DNA of 64,000 bases from an uncultured Pelagibacteraceae bacterium (lineage in GTDB: Bacteria > Pseudomonadota > Alphaproteobacteria > Pelagibacterales > Pelagibacteraceae). Shown here in pieces: positions 45,061 through 52,996 of the stretch. The notes under the pieces are model-generated. The model was not told the DNA's origin and made no database searches. It saw nothing but the letters and a program-made list of their open reading frames with translations. The translations under genes and the position numbers were made by a program. How positions within the stretch are numbered: the first letter of the stretch is position 1; every line of letters starts with the position of its first letter. Location: positions 1-64,000 of the forward strand of contig CACEEJ010000002.1 of assembly GCA_902558545.1 (NCBI GenBank), read 5' to 3'.

Positions 45061-45929
45061 TTTAATAAAACTCTACCAGCAACGGTTTTGAGTTTCTCAA
45101 TTGTTTTTTTAGTTCTTTTTTCAGGTGCTGTTATTATTGCTACATCTAAACAATTATTAGTAGGATCATGAGGATCAATATGACTTTCAAAATTATCAAT
45201 CAAATTTTTAATCATAATTTTTGCTTTTTCAGCGTTACCTAACAAAACTTTAATCACTTGCTGTACATCAACATTTTCATGATCTGGATGCCAACAATCA
45301 AAATCTGTAACCATGGAAACTGAGGCATATCTAATTTCTGCCTCTCTTGCGAGTTTTGCTTCAGGCATGTTAGTCATTCCAATAACATCTGCTTTCCAAG
45401 ATCTATATAAATTGGACTCTGCTAATGTGGAAAATTGTGGTCCTTCCATAACGACATATGTTCCATTTCTTTGATAGTCTATATTTGATTTTTTAATTGC
45501 TTCTTCACATGCATTCATTAACCCATTGGAGGTTGGATTAGCCATTGAAACATGAGCAACAATCTCATCATCAAAAAAAGTTTTATTTCTTGCAAAAGTT
45601 CTATCAATAAACTGATCTACAATTACAAATTTTCCAGGAGGTAAATTTTCTTTAAGAGAACCTACTGCTGATACTGAAACAATATCTGTGACGCCTAATT
45701 GCTTGAGTGAATCTATATTTGCTCTAAAATTTATATTAGATGGAGAAACAAAGTGCCCCCTTCCGTGTCTGGGTAAAAAATAAACTTCCTTACCATTATA
45801 TTTAGTTTTTAAAATCTGATCAGATGGTTTTCCCCAAGGGGTTTTTAAATCAAGTAATTCTCTATCTTTAAATTCCTCAACATCATAAAGACCACTGCCA
45901 CCAATAATTGCTAATTTATTTGTTGTCAT
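45057..45929 (-). CDS. mtnP: S-methyl-5'-thioadenosine phosphorylase
   Basis: Phosphorolyses MTA to adenine and methylthioribose-1-phosphate. The 290-residue nucleoside phosphorylase opens with LAIIGGSGLYDVEEFKDRE, has FLPRHGRGHFVSPSNINFRANI, the purine-binding MEGPQFSTLAESNLYR and IGMTNMPEAKLAREAEIRYA. The ENVDVQQV segment follows. Those motifs match MTAP rather than PNP. Adenine produced can be taken by Apt, encoded divergently 41 bp away. The mtnP-hydrolase-mtnA run is very tight, indicating one transcript. Confidence 0.94.
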   Translation of the reverse strand: MTTNKLAIIGGSGLYDVEEFKDRELLDLKTPWGKPSDQILKTKYNGKEVYFLPRHGRGHFVSPSNINFRANIDSLKQLGVTDIVSVSAVGSLKENLPPGKFVIVDQFIDRTFARNKTFFDDEIVAHVSMANPTSNGLMNACEEAIKKSNIDYQRNGTYVVMEGPQFSTLAESNLYRSWKADVIGMTNMPEAKLAREAEIRYASVSMVTDFDCWHPDHENVDVQQVIKVLLGNAEKAKIMIKNLIDNFESHIDPHDPTNNCLDVAIITAPEKRTKKTIEKLKTVAGRVLLK

Positions 45930-45970
45930 AATTAAAAATATATTTATTTATACTTTTATAATTAACTATT

Positions 45971-46498
45971 ATGAACCTAAAAAATTATATTAGATCTATT
46001 CCTGATTATCCAAAAAAAGGTATTTTATTTAGAGATATTACAACTTTAATTAAAGATAAGAATGCTTTTGCTGAAACAATAAATCAGATAGTTGAAAGAT
46101 CTAAAAAATATAATTTTACTAAAATTGCAGCAATTGAGTCTCGAGGTTTTGTTTTTGCATCTGCTGTATCTTATATTTTAAAAAAACCATTTATAATGTT
46201 GAGAAAAAAAAACAAATTACCGGCCGAAGTTCATACAATAGATTTTGAATTAGAATATGGCACTGCAACAATTGAAGTACACAAAGATTCTTTTGATAAA
46301 AATGACAGTGTATTAATTATAGATGATCTAATAGCAACTGGAGGAACGGCTGAAGCAGCAGCAGAATTAGTTAAGATCTCAAAAGGAAAAGTCGCTGCTT
46401 TTATTTTTGTTATTAATTTATTTGATTTAAATGGTTCAGAAAATTTAATTAAAAAAGGTTATAAAATTGAGAATTTAATTAATTTTCCTGGACATTAA
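45971..46498 (+). CDS. apt: Adenine phosphoribosyltransferase
   Basis: Salvages adenine to AMP using PRPP. The 175-residue protein shows the Apt pattern: IRSIPDYPKKGILFRDITTL (7-26), IAAIESRGFVFASAVSYIL (flexible-loop region), the KLPAEVHTIDFELEYGTATIEVH stretch, and the PRPP-binding VLIIDDLIATGGTAEAA near 120. It is divergent from mtnP across 41 bp, a functional match because MtnP releases adenine. Its 3' end overlaps the SGNH gene by 4 bp in convergent orientation. Confidence 0.95.
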   Translation: MNLKNYIRSIPDYPKKGILFRDITTLIKDKNAFAETINQIVERSKKYNFTKIAAIESRGFVFASAVSYILKKPFIMLRKKNKLPAEVHTIDFELEYGTATIEVHKDSFDKNDSVLIIDDLIATGGTAEAAAELVKISKGKVAAFIFVINLFDLNGSENLIKKGYKIENLINFPGH

Positions 46499-47544
46499 TT
46501 TTTAAAGTTTTTTATAAAATTTTTGAATATTTTTTTATTACCTTTCTCATTAAAATGTACATCATTTTCAAAATAATATTTTAAAATAACAGATTCTCTT
46601 GTTGAATAATTTATCTCTTCAAAAAAGTCTGTAAAATTATTAAAAAAAAACTCACATTTATTTAAACAGAAATTATCCATCAGATTTACAATTTTTGAGT
46701 TTACATTGTCATACATAATTTGACTAGGCCAAGGATAAATTCCAACGGACATTTTAATATTATTCTGTTCAAGTAAAAGATAAATCATATTCATTAATTC
46801 CATTGATTTGTTAATTTCTTCTTCACTAAAAATATCATTATTAAAAGTCCAAGAACTTTTTTCATGGCAATAATCTAGATATCCACACTTATTTAATATT
46901 TTTTTTTCTTTAGTAAATTTAGGAATTAAATCATTTTTAATTTTTTTTGATGAATAGGACAAAAATGGAAAACTCGATTTTAAGCGCTTTTGAATTTTTG
47001 ATAATAAAATAGATTTTTTTCTTGTAACAATATTATCTATTAAACGATATTTGCGATTATCATCATAAACATCACTTATATCAAAATAAATAATAACCCT
47101 ATTAAATTTATAATCATTATCTATAAGATATTTTAATTTTGAAAAATAAATAGTAGGTGAATAAGAAACAACACCTAAATTTGCAATTTTATAATTACTT
47201 AAATAATTTGATATTTGACCAACAAATGTATTTTTATACTCAAGACCAACTCCTTCAGTAAAACTATCGCCAATAAATGCAATATCAAATTCTCTAGTAT
47301 TTGAATTAGTCTTCTCACAAAAATTTCTAAATGAATTTTGATCAGTGCAAAATAAATAATTTTCTCCTGGTACCCACTCCAAACTTGCATTAAAATTTTT
47401 TTTTAAATCATGATCATAAACATTATGATTTAATGTAGGATTAATTTTCTTTGATGTAAAATTTAAAAGATACGAACCAAACAATAGATCAATTAGCAAA
47501 GCTAAAAAAATTGTTATTCCAAGAATAATAAATATTTTTTTCAA
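46495..47544 (-). CDS. Membrane-anchored SGNH/GDSL hydrolase-like protein
   Basis: A 349-residue protein with an N-terminal hydrophobic anchor (residues 3-19) and a large periplasmic domain. The SGNH block I is IAFIGDSFTEGVGLEY with Ser in GDS near residue 92, and block V is NDVHFNEKGNKKIF near the C-terminus, with Asp and His of the triad. Relatives act as acyltransferases or esterases on surface glycans (AlgX, DltD and OafB-type domains). The gene overlaps the GT2 gene by 4 bp, so it probably modifies the glycan made by this locus. The exact reaction is inferred. Confidence 0.7.
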   Translation of the reverse strand: MKKIFIILGITIFLALLIDLLFGSYLLNFTSKKINPTLNHNVYDHDLKKNFNASLEWVPGENYLFCTDQNSFRNFCEKTNSNTREFDIAFIGDSFTEGVGLEYKNTFVGQISNYLSNYKIANLGVVSYSPTIYFSKLKYLIDNDYKFNRVIIYFDISDVYDDNRKYRLIDNIVTRKKSILLSKIQKRLKSSFPFLSYSSKKIKNDLIPKFTKEKKILNKCGYLDYCHEKSSWTFNNDIFSEEEINKSMELMNMIYLLLEQNNIKMSVGIYPWPSQIMYDNVNSKIVNLMDNFCLNKCEFFFNNFTDFFEEINYSTRESVILKYYFENDVHFNEKGNKKIFKNFIKNFKN

Positions 47545-48401
47545 TTTATAATTTTATTTTTTTTTGGCCTGTACCAAGATTTTCTACCAATTAATGAATT
47601 ATAAGTACCTGAAAATCTCATAGAGTAAATTGTTTTTTTGATTTGGTTAGAAACAATTGAATAATATAAAATTTTAAATAATTGAAAAATTGATATAAAG
47701 AAAAATTTAAAATAAACATAAAAAATATTTGAAAACTTTTTTTCAAAATAAACCTTTGACCACATCCAATGCCAATTTCTGCATTTCTCATATTCAAAGC
47801 CGATAGCTGATGATTTGGCACCTAAATGAGAAACTTTGGAAAATCTACTTATATAAATTTTTTCTTCTGCTATTTTTAGTCTTTTACATAAATCAATGTC
47901 TTCTAAGTATAAAAAAATTTTTCTATCAAACATTCCAATGTCAATAATTTTTTTCTTATTAAATAACATTGCAAAACCCTTTACAAATTCTACTTCGAAA
48001 ATTTTTTTTTTTATAAATCCTTTTTCAATTTTAGTTCCATAATTTTTATCATTTGAAATTGGTGATAATATTGAAAAATTTTTATTTAAATTATTTATTG
48101 CTTCTAATAAATTTTTTTCACAATTTTTATTTAATATGACGTCAGGGCTAAGTATAAAAACAAATGGAGTTTTTGATTTTTTTAAAATAATGTTATTACC
48201 TAAACCATATCCTGTATTTTCTTTTGACAAATAAACTTTAATCTTTGGATATTTCTTTAAAATTTTTTTTTTTAAAATAATATCATTTGAGTTATCTAAA
48301 ATAATTATTTTTTTTATTTTTTTTATGCTCTTAAGACAATTAAAAATAACTTTTTCACTTTTATAGCTAACAATGCCAATAGTAATTTGATTATAATTCA
48401 T
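47541..48401 (-). CDS. Family 2 glycosyltransferase
   Basis: A 286-residue GT-A fold glycosyltransferase. TIGIVSYKSEKVIFNCLKSI opens the nucleotide-binding domain, YLSKENTGYGLGNNIILKK and the metal-binding PDVIL (DxD-like position) follow, and FDRKIFLYLEDIDLCKRLK is the acceptor-side ED motif region of the rhamnosyltransferase (WbbL/RfbF) branch. A hydrophobic stretch near 225-245 may touch the membrane. It is divergent from rfbB by 35 bp, which suggests that the dTDP-sugar made there is its donor. Donor identity is inferred. Confidence 0.82.
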   Translation of the reverse strand: MNYNQITIGIVSYKSEKVIFNCLKSIKKIKKIIILDNSNDIILKKKILKKYPKIKVYLSKENTGYGLGNNIILKKSKTPFVFILSPDVILNKNCEKNLLEAINNLNKNFSILSPISNDKNYGTKIEKGFIKKKIFEVEFVKGFAMLFNKKKIIDIGMFDRKIFLYLEDIDLCKRLKIAEEKIYISRFSKVSHLGAKSSAIGFEYEKCRNWHWMWSKVYFEKKFSNIFYVYFKFFFISIFQLFKILYYSIVSNQIKKTIYSMRFSGTYNSLIGRKSWYRPKKNKIIN

Positions 48402-48436
48402 TTATAGATACTTAATATATTATATTGTCATAAATA

Positions 48437-49459
48437 ATGAAAAAATATTTAATTGTTACAGGTGGATTGGGTTTTATAGGTAGTAATTTCATTAAACTAT
48501 TAATAAACAAAAAATATTCTATAATTAATATTGATAAAATTTCTTACTCTTCAAATTTTTATAATTTAAGAGATTTAAGTAAAAATAAAAATTATAAATT
48601 TATTAAATGTGACATTAATAATAAAAAAAAACTAATTAAAATATTTAATAAGTACAAACCGCTCTGTATTTTTAATTTAGCAGCTGAGACACATGTTGAT
48701 AGATCAATTGACTCTGCAAAACCATTTATTAAAAATAATATAGAAGGTGTATTTAATTTACTTGAAGCATTTAAAAAATATTATAATAAAAACAAAAAAA
48801 CAAAATTAATTCATGTTTCCACTGATGAGGTTTATGGAGATATACTTCGAGGAAGAACAAGTGAAAGGTATCCATATAAACCAAGCTCTCCTTATGCTGC
48901 TAGCAAAGCTTCATCTGATCATCTAGTATTTTCATATATAAGAACTTATGGTATACCGGCAATAATCACAAATTGTTCAAATAATTATGGACCTGGGCAG
49001 CACCCTGAAAAATTAATTCCAAAATTGATTTATAATATTTTAAACAATTTACCTTTACCAATTTATGGAAAAGGAAAAAATTCAAGGGAATGGATTTTTG
49101 TAACTGATCATTGCGAAGCACTTTTTAAAATTTTTAAAATGGGTAAATTGGGCGAATTTTACAACATTGGATCAAATAAAAATTATAATAATTTAGAAAT
49201 GACAAAAAAAATTTTAACTATTGCAAAAAAATATATAACGGTTGGAAATAAAGTAAAAATTAATTTTATAAAAGACAGACCTGGTCATGATATTAGGTAC
49301 GCACTTAATAGCAAAAAAATAAGTAAAGATTTGAATTGGAAAACATCAACCAACTTGCAACAAGGTCTTAAAAAAACATTTTTATGGTATATTTCAAATT
49401 ATAAATTTTTTAAATCTATAAATAAAAAACAAATTACAAAAAGGTTAGGCAATTTATGA
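48437..49459 (+). CDS. rfbB: dTDP-glucose 4,6-dehydratase
   Basis: Converts dTDP-glucose to dTDP-4-keto-6-deoxyglucose. The 340-residue extended SDR shows VTGGLGFIGSNFI (7-19), INIDKISYSSNF, NLAAETHVDRSIDSAKPF, the catalytic HVSTDEVYGDI (Asp-Glu pair) near 130, and SPYAASKASSDH with the Tyr-x3-Lys near 155, plus REWIFVTDHCEAL. These are diagnostic of RmlB. It is first in a five-gene plus-strand operon with 4- to 10-bp overlaps. The region is lysine- and A-tract-rich, more AT-rich than the flanks. Confidence 0.95.
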   Translation: MKKYLIVTGGLGFIGSNFIKLLINKKYSIINIDKISYSSNFYNLRDLSKNKNYKFIKCDINNKKKLIKIFNKYKPLCIFNLAAETHVDRSIDSAKPFIKNNIEGVFNLLEAFKKYYNKNKKTKLIHVSTDEVYGDILRGRTSERYPYKPSSPYAASKASSDHLVFSYIRTYGIPAIITNCSNNYGPGQHPEKLIPKLIYNILNNLPLPIYGKGKNSREWIFVTDHCEALFKIFKMGKLGEFYNIGSNKNYNNLEMTKKILTIAKKYITVGNKVKINFIKDRPGHDIRYALNSKKISKDLNWKTSTNLQQGLKKTFLWYISNYKFFKSINKKQITKRLGNL

Positions 49460-50337
49460 TTAAAAAAGGAATAATATTAGCTGGAGGAAAAGGAACAAGA
49501 ATGAGTCCTCTGACTAAAGCTGTAAATAAACAATTGTTACCTATTTATGATAAACCTTTAATTTTTTATCCTTTATCAATTTTAATGCTATGTAAAATAA
49601 AAGATATTCTAATAATTGTGAATAAAGGACAACTTGATCAATATAAAAAATTAATACCAGATGGAAAAAACTTGGGCATAAAAATTACCTTTAAGGAACA
49701 AGATAAACCTAGAGGCTTACCTGATGCATTCATTGTTGGTGAGGATTTTATAGGGTCCAAAAATGTGGCTATGATTTTAGGAGATAATTTTTTTTACGGA
49801 CAAAGTTTATCTGATACTTTAAGAAAATGTACTGCATTAAAAAATGGAGCTAAAATTTTATTACATAAAGTTGTTAAACCAGAACTTTTTGGTGTAGCAA
49901 AAATAGATAAAAAAACAAAAAAAATTAAAGAAATAAAAGAAAAGCCAAAAAAATTTATATCTGACCATGCAATAACTGGTTTGTATTTCTTTGATAGTAA
50001 TGTTGTCAAATTTGCAAAAACTTTAAAACCATCTAAAAGAAAAGAATTAGAAATAATTGATCTATTAAATAAATATAAAAGGAAAAAAAAACTTACAGCA
50101 GAATATTTAGGTAGAGGTGGTGCATGGCTAGATACTGGCTCTATTAGTGATTATTACAAAACATCTAATTTTGTTCAGGCTGTGCAAAATAGACAGGGTG
50201 TAAAAATTGCCTGCCTTGAGGAGATCGCATTTATAAATAAATGGATTGGAAAATCTCATTTGAAAAATCAAATTAAATTTTATGGTAATTGTGATTATTC
50301 AAATTATTTAAAAAGTATAATTAAGAAAAGTGTATAA
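49456..50337 (+). CDS. rfbA: Glucose-1-phosphate thymidylyltransferase
   Basis: Activates glucose-1-phosphate with dTTP to dTDP-glucose. The 293-residue nucleotidyltransferase has IILAGGKGTRMSPLTKAVNKQLLPIYDKP (6-34), the RmlA-type QDKPRGLPDAFIVG, LGDNFFYG near 110 and LGRGGAWLDTGSI near 217. These features identify RmlA rather than cytidylyl- (RfbF) or uridylyltransferases, which matters for the pathway since dTDP is then the carrier. It overlaps rfbB by 4 bp and the next gene by 8 bp. Confidence 0.95.
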   Translation: MIKKGIILAGGKGTRMSPLTKAVNKQLLPIYDKPLIFYPLSILMLCKIKDILIIVNKGQLDQYKKLIPDGKNLGIKITFKEQDKPRGLPDAFIVGEDFIGSKNVAMILGDNFFYGQSLSDTLRKCTALKNGAKILLHKVVKPELFGVAKIDKKTKKIKEIKEKPKKFISDHAITGLYFFDSNVVKFAKTLKPSKRKELEIIDLLNKYKRKKKLTAEYLGRGGAWLDTGSISDYYKTSNFVQAVQNRQGVKIACLEEIAFINKWIGKSHLKNQIKFYGNCDYSNYLKSIIKKSV

Positions 50338-51187
50338 AATATTATTTACAGGCGGAACAGGTTTTATTGGATCAAATATTTTAAAAAATATTCGGTTAAA
50401 CCATATAGTTTACGTTATTCAAAAAAAAGAATCGAAATCCACGATTTTTAAAAGTAAAAATATTCAAATTATTAAATTTAATAATTATAATTCGTTAGCT
50501 ACCAAACTAAAAAAAATTAAAGTAGATGCCGTTATACATTGTGCAACACATTATAAAAAAATTCATAATTCATCTGATTTAAAAAAATTTGCAGAGTCAA
50601 ATATTTTATTAGGTAACATAATTTTAGAAAATATAAAAAATATGGGTGTAAAAAAATTTATAAATTTTACAACAACATGGGGAAGCTCCGAAGCTATTTT
50701 AAACAATCCAAAAAATTTATATGCTGCATATAAAAATAGTTTCAACTGTTTAATTGATTTTTATAAAAAAAAATTTCCTTCAGTAAGATTTATAGATTTA
50801 GTAGTTGTAGATACTTATGGTCCTAATGATAAAAGAGAAAAATTAATAAACGTTCTAAAAAAAAATTATAATAGTAATAAAATTACAAAAATTATCTCAA
50901 AAAACTTATACATTAATTTAGTTAATGTAGAAGATGTAGTGGATGCGATAAAGATAACACTTAAAAAAAATATAAAAACTGGAAAATATATTTTAAAAAA
51001 CACTAATTTTCTAAGTATTTTAAAATTGATAAATTATATCAACAAAAACTCAAATAGAAAAATCAAAGTCAAATGGCTATCAAGTATTAAAATTAAAGAT
51101 AAATTTTTAAAGTATAAAATATTAAAAAGTTGGAAACCGAAAAAAAGTAATATAGAAAATATCAAAAAATTAATCATAAATTATTAA
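50330..51187 (+). CDS. NAD(P)-dependent epimerase/dehydratase/reductase (extended SDR)
   Basis: A 285-residue extended SDR, starting with GTG within the end of rfbA. The cofactor motif is FTGGTGFIGSNIL (5-17), the active-site Tyr-x3-Lys is YAAYK near 133-137, preceded by the Thr-rich NFTTTWGSS. It occupies the place where rmlD would normally be, but it lacks the RmlD look and is closer to the group including CDP-abequose and CDP-paratose synthases (4-ketoreductases). Together with the 3-dehydratase-like gene after it, a C4-keto reduction of a 3,6-dideoxy-4-ketohexose is the likely role, by inference. Confidence 0.7.
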   Translation: MYKILFTGGTGFIGSNILKNIRLNHIVYVIQKKESKSTIFKSKNIQIIKFNNYNSLATKLKKIKVDAVIHCATHYKKIHNSSDLKKFAESNILLGNIILENIKNMGVKKFINFTTTWGSSEAILNNPKNLYAAYKNSFNCLIDFYKKKFPSVRFIDLVVVDTYGPNDKREKLINVLKKNYNSNKITKIISKNLYINLVNVEDVVDAIKITLKKNIKTGKYILKNTNFLSILKLINYINKNSNRKIKVKWLSSIKIKDKFLKYKILKSWKPKKSNIENIKKLIINY

Positions 51188-51197
51188 AATTAAAACA

Positions 51198-52400
51198 ATG
51201 AAAAAAGTTTATTATGGAAAAGCTGTATACGATAATAAAGAAATAAATGCTGTTTTAAATGTTCTAAAAAAAAATAGCTTATCTTTAGTTGACGGACAAA
51301 ATGTAAAAAAATTAGAAAAAACAGTAGCTAAACTATTTGGAAAAAAATATGGACTGATGGTAAACTCGGGGTCATCTGCTAACCTGCTTGCAATAGCATC
51401 TTTAAATTTTAAAAAAGGATCTGAAATCATAACTCCAAACCTAACTTTTTCGACAACAGTTGCTCCAATCTATCAGTTAGGACTTAAACCACACTTTATC
51501 GGCGTAGAAAAAAATAAATTTTTAGCTGACACTTCTCAAATTGAAAAATGCATCAACAAAAAAACTGTTGCGTTAATGATACCTAATCTTCTAGGTAACA
51601 TTGCAAACTGGAAAAAAATTCATTCGATTGCAAAAAAATATGATTTAAAAGTAATAGAGGATTCAGCTGATACAATTGGATATACTATTAATAGAAAAAG
51701 TACTGGTAATTATTCTGATATTACAACAAATAGTTTTTATGCCTCACATATAATTAATGGTGCTGGTACTGGAGGTATAGTTTGTTTTAATGACTTTAAA
51801 TTGTACCAAAAAGCGAAATTACTTAGGGGCTGGGGTAGATCTTCAGCTCACTTTAATGAGTCAGAAAGTATAGAAAAAAGGTTTAAGGTAAAAATTTCTG
51901 GAATTGATTATGATGCTAAATACATTTTTGCTGATATGGGATATAATTTTCTACCTTCAGAAATATCTGCCGCTTTTGCATTAGAGCAAATAAAAAAATT
52001 AAATAATAATATAAAAATAAGAAACAAAAATTTCGATAAATTAAAAAAATTTTTTGGAAAATTTAATAATCTTTTTTATCTACCTGAACAATACACAGGT
52101 GTAAAAACTCCATGGCTTGCTTTTCCATTGGTTATAAAAGAAAATAAGTTTTTTAATAGAAAGCAAATGCAAATTTTTTTTGAAAAGAACAATATTCAAA
52201 CAAGAACTATCTTTACTGGAAATATTTTAAGACAACCAGTGATGAAAAACCGTTTATATAAAAAACATCCAAAATGTGATTATGTTGCGAACAATGTAAT
52301 GAAAAATGGTATTTTGCTTGGTTGTCATCAGGGAATGAAAAAAAATGAGATAAAATATATCTGTGATATATTTAATAAATTTATTAAAAAGTGCAGTTAA
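51198..52400 (+). CDS. DegT-family PLP enzyme with His for Lys: probable sugar 3-dehydratase
   Basis: A 400-residue protein of the DegT/DnrJ/EryC1/StrS fold. It has VNSGSSANLLAIASL, ITPNLTFSTT and EDSADTIGY (the PLP Asp). Where aminotransferases have the Schiff-base lysine it reads SFYASHIINGAGTGG, with His184 in that place. This His replacement is known from ColD and from E1/RfbH, which remove the C3 hydroxyl of 4-keto-6-deoxyhexoses. The Cys cluster (C-W-C...C) that binds [2Fe-2S] in RfbH/E1 is replaced by RSSAHFNESESIEKRF, so it should be iron-sulfur free as ColD is. A 3-dehydratase on dTDP-4-keto-6-deoxyglucose is inferred. It is 10 bp after the SDR and overlaps rfbC by 10 bp. Confidence 0.8.
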   Translation: MKKVYYGKAVYDNKEINAVLNVLKKNSLSLVDGQNVKKLEKTVAKLFGKKYGLMVNSGSSANLLAIASLNFKKGSEIITPNLTFSTTVAPIYQLGLKPHFIGVEKNKFLADTSQIEKCINKKTVALMIPNLLGNIANWKKIHSIAKKYDLKVIEDSADTIGYTINRKSTGNYSDITTNSFYASHIINGAGTGGIVCFNDFKLYQKAKLLRGWGRSSAHFNESESIEKRFKVKISGIDYDAKYIFADMGYNFLPSEISAAFALEQIKKLNNNIKIRNKNFDKLKKFFGKFNNLFYLPEQYTGVKTPWLAFPLVIKENKFFNRKQMQIFFEKNNIQTRTIFTGNILRQPVMKNRLYKKHPKCDYVANNVMKNGILLGCHQGMKKNEIKYICDIFNKFIKKCS

Positions 52401-52927
52401 TAAAAACTAAATTTAAAGGTTTAATTATTTACAAAAGACCATCTTTTATAGATTCAAGAGGTTATTTTAGAGAATTATTTTTAGAGAAAATTTTAAAAAA
52501 AAAATTTGTTTTTGATTATTTCTCCTTATCTAAAAAAAATGTAATTAGAGGTATCCACATGCAATTAGTTAAGCCTCAAGGTAAACTAATAACTGTATTG
52601 TCAGGGAAAATTTTTGATGTTAGCGTTGATTGTAGACCAAACTCTAAAACTTTTGGTAAATACTTTTCAATTAAGCTATCTGAAAAAAATAATACTTCAC
52701 TATATATTCCAGAAGGATTTGCTCATGGTTTTTGTAGCCTATCTGACAATACAATTCTTCATTATAAATGTACAAACTATAGAAACAAGAATTCAGAAGT
52801 AGGAATTATATGGAATGATAAAGATTTAAAAATCAAATGGCCAGAGAAAAAATATATAATTTCTGCTCGAGATAGAAAAAACCTGCCCTTTAAACAATTT
52901 ATAAGCGAAAAAATTATAGAAAAATAA
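52391..52927 (+). CDS. rfbC: dTDP-4-dehydrorhamnose 3,5-epimerase-like protein
   Basis: A 178-residue cupin of the RmlC family. The GTG start inside the preceding gene aligns with the normal RmlC N-terminus (IKTKFKGLIIYKR). The family marks are DSRGYFRELF, IRGIHMQ with the catalytic His near 55, QGKLITVLSGKIFDVSVD, YIPEGFAHGF and YKCTNYRN. It epimerises C3 and/or C5 of dTDP-4-keto-6-deoxyglucose. Presence of a 3-dehydratase in the same operon means the epimerisation could be limited to C5, or serve a separate branch. It is the last gene of the operon. Confidence 0.88.
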   Translation: MQLIKTKFKGLIIYKRPSFIDSRGYFRELFLEKILKKKFVFDYFSLSKKNVIRGIHMQLVKPQGKLITVLSGKIFDVSVDCRPNSKTFGKYFSIKLSEKNNTSLYIPEGFAHGFCSLSDNTILHYKCTNYRNKNSEVGIIWNDKDLKIKWPEKKYIISARDRKNLPFKQFISEKIIEK

Positions 52928-52996
52928 TGCTTAAAAACTTATCCACAAGGCATATATTCATTTGAATTTAATCATTTACCTTATAATTTTAGACTA

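Noticed and set aside
52939..52947. Perfect DnaA-box-like TTATCCACA
   Set aside because: It is a single copy with no companion boxes, no AT-rich unwinding element beyond the background and no dnaA/gidA/parA genes nearby. One match is about what chance gives in a window of this size and composition.
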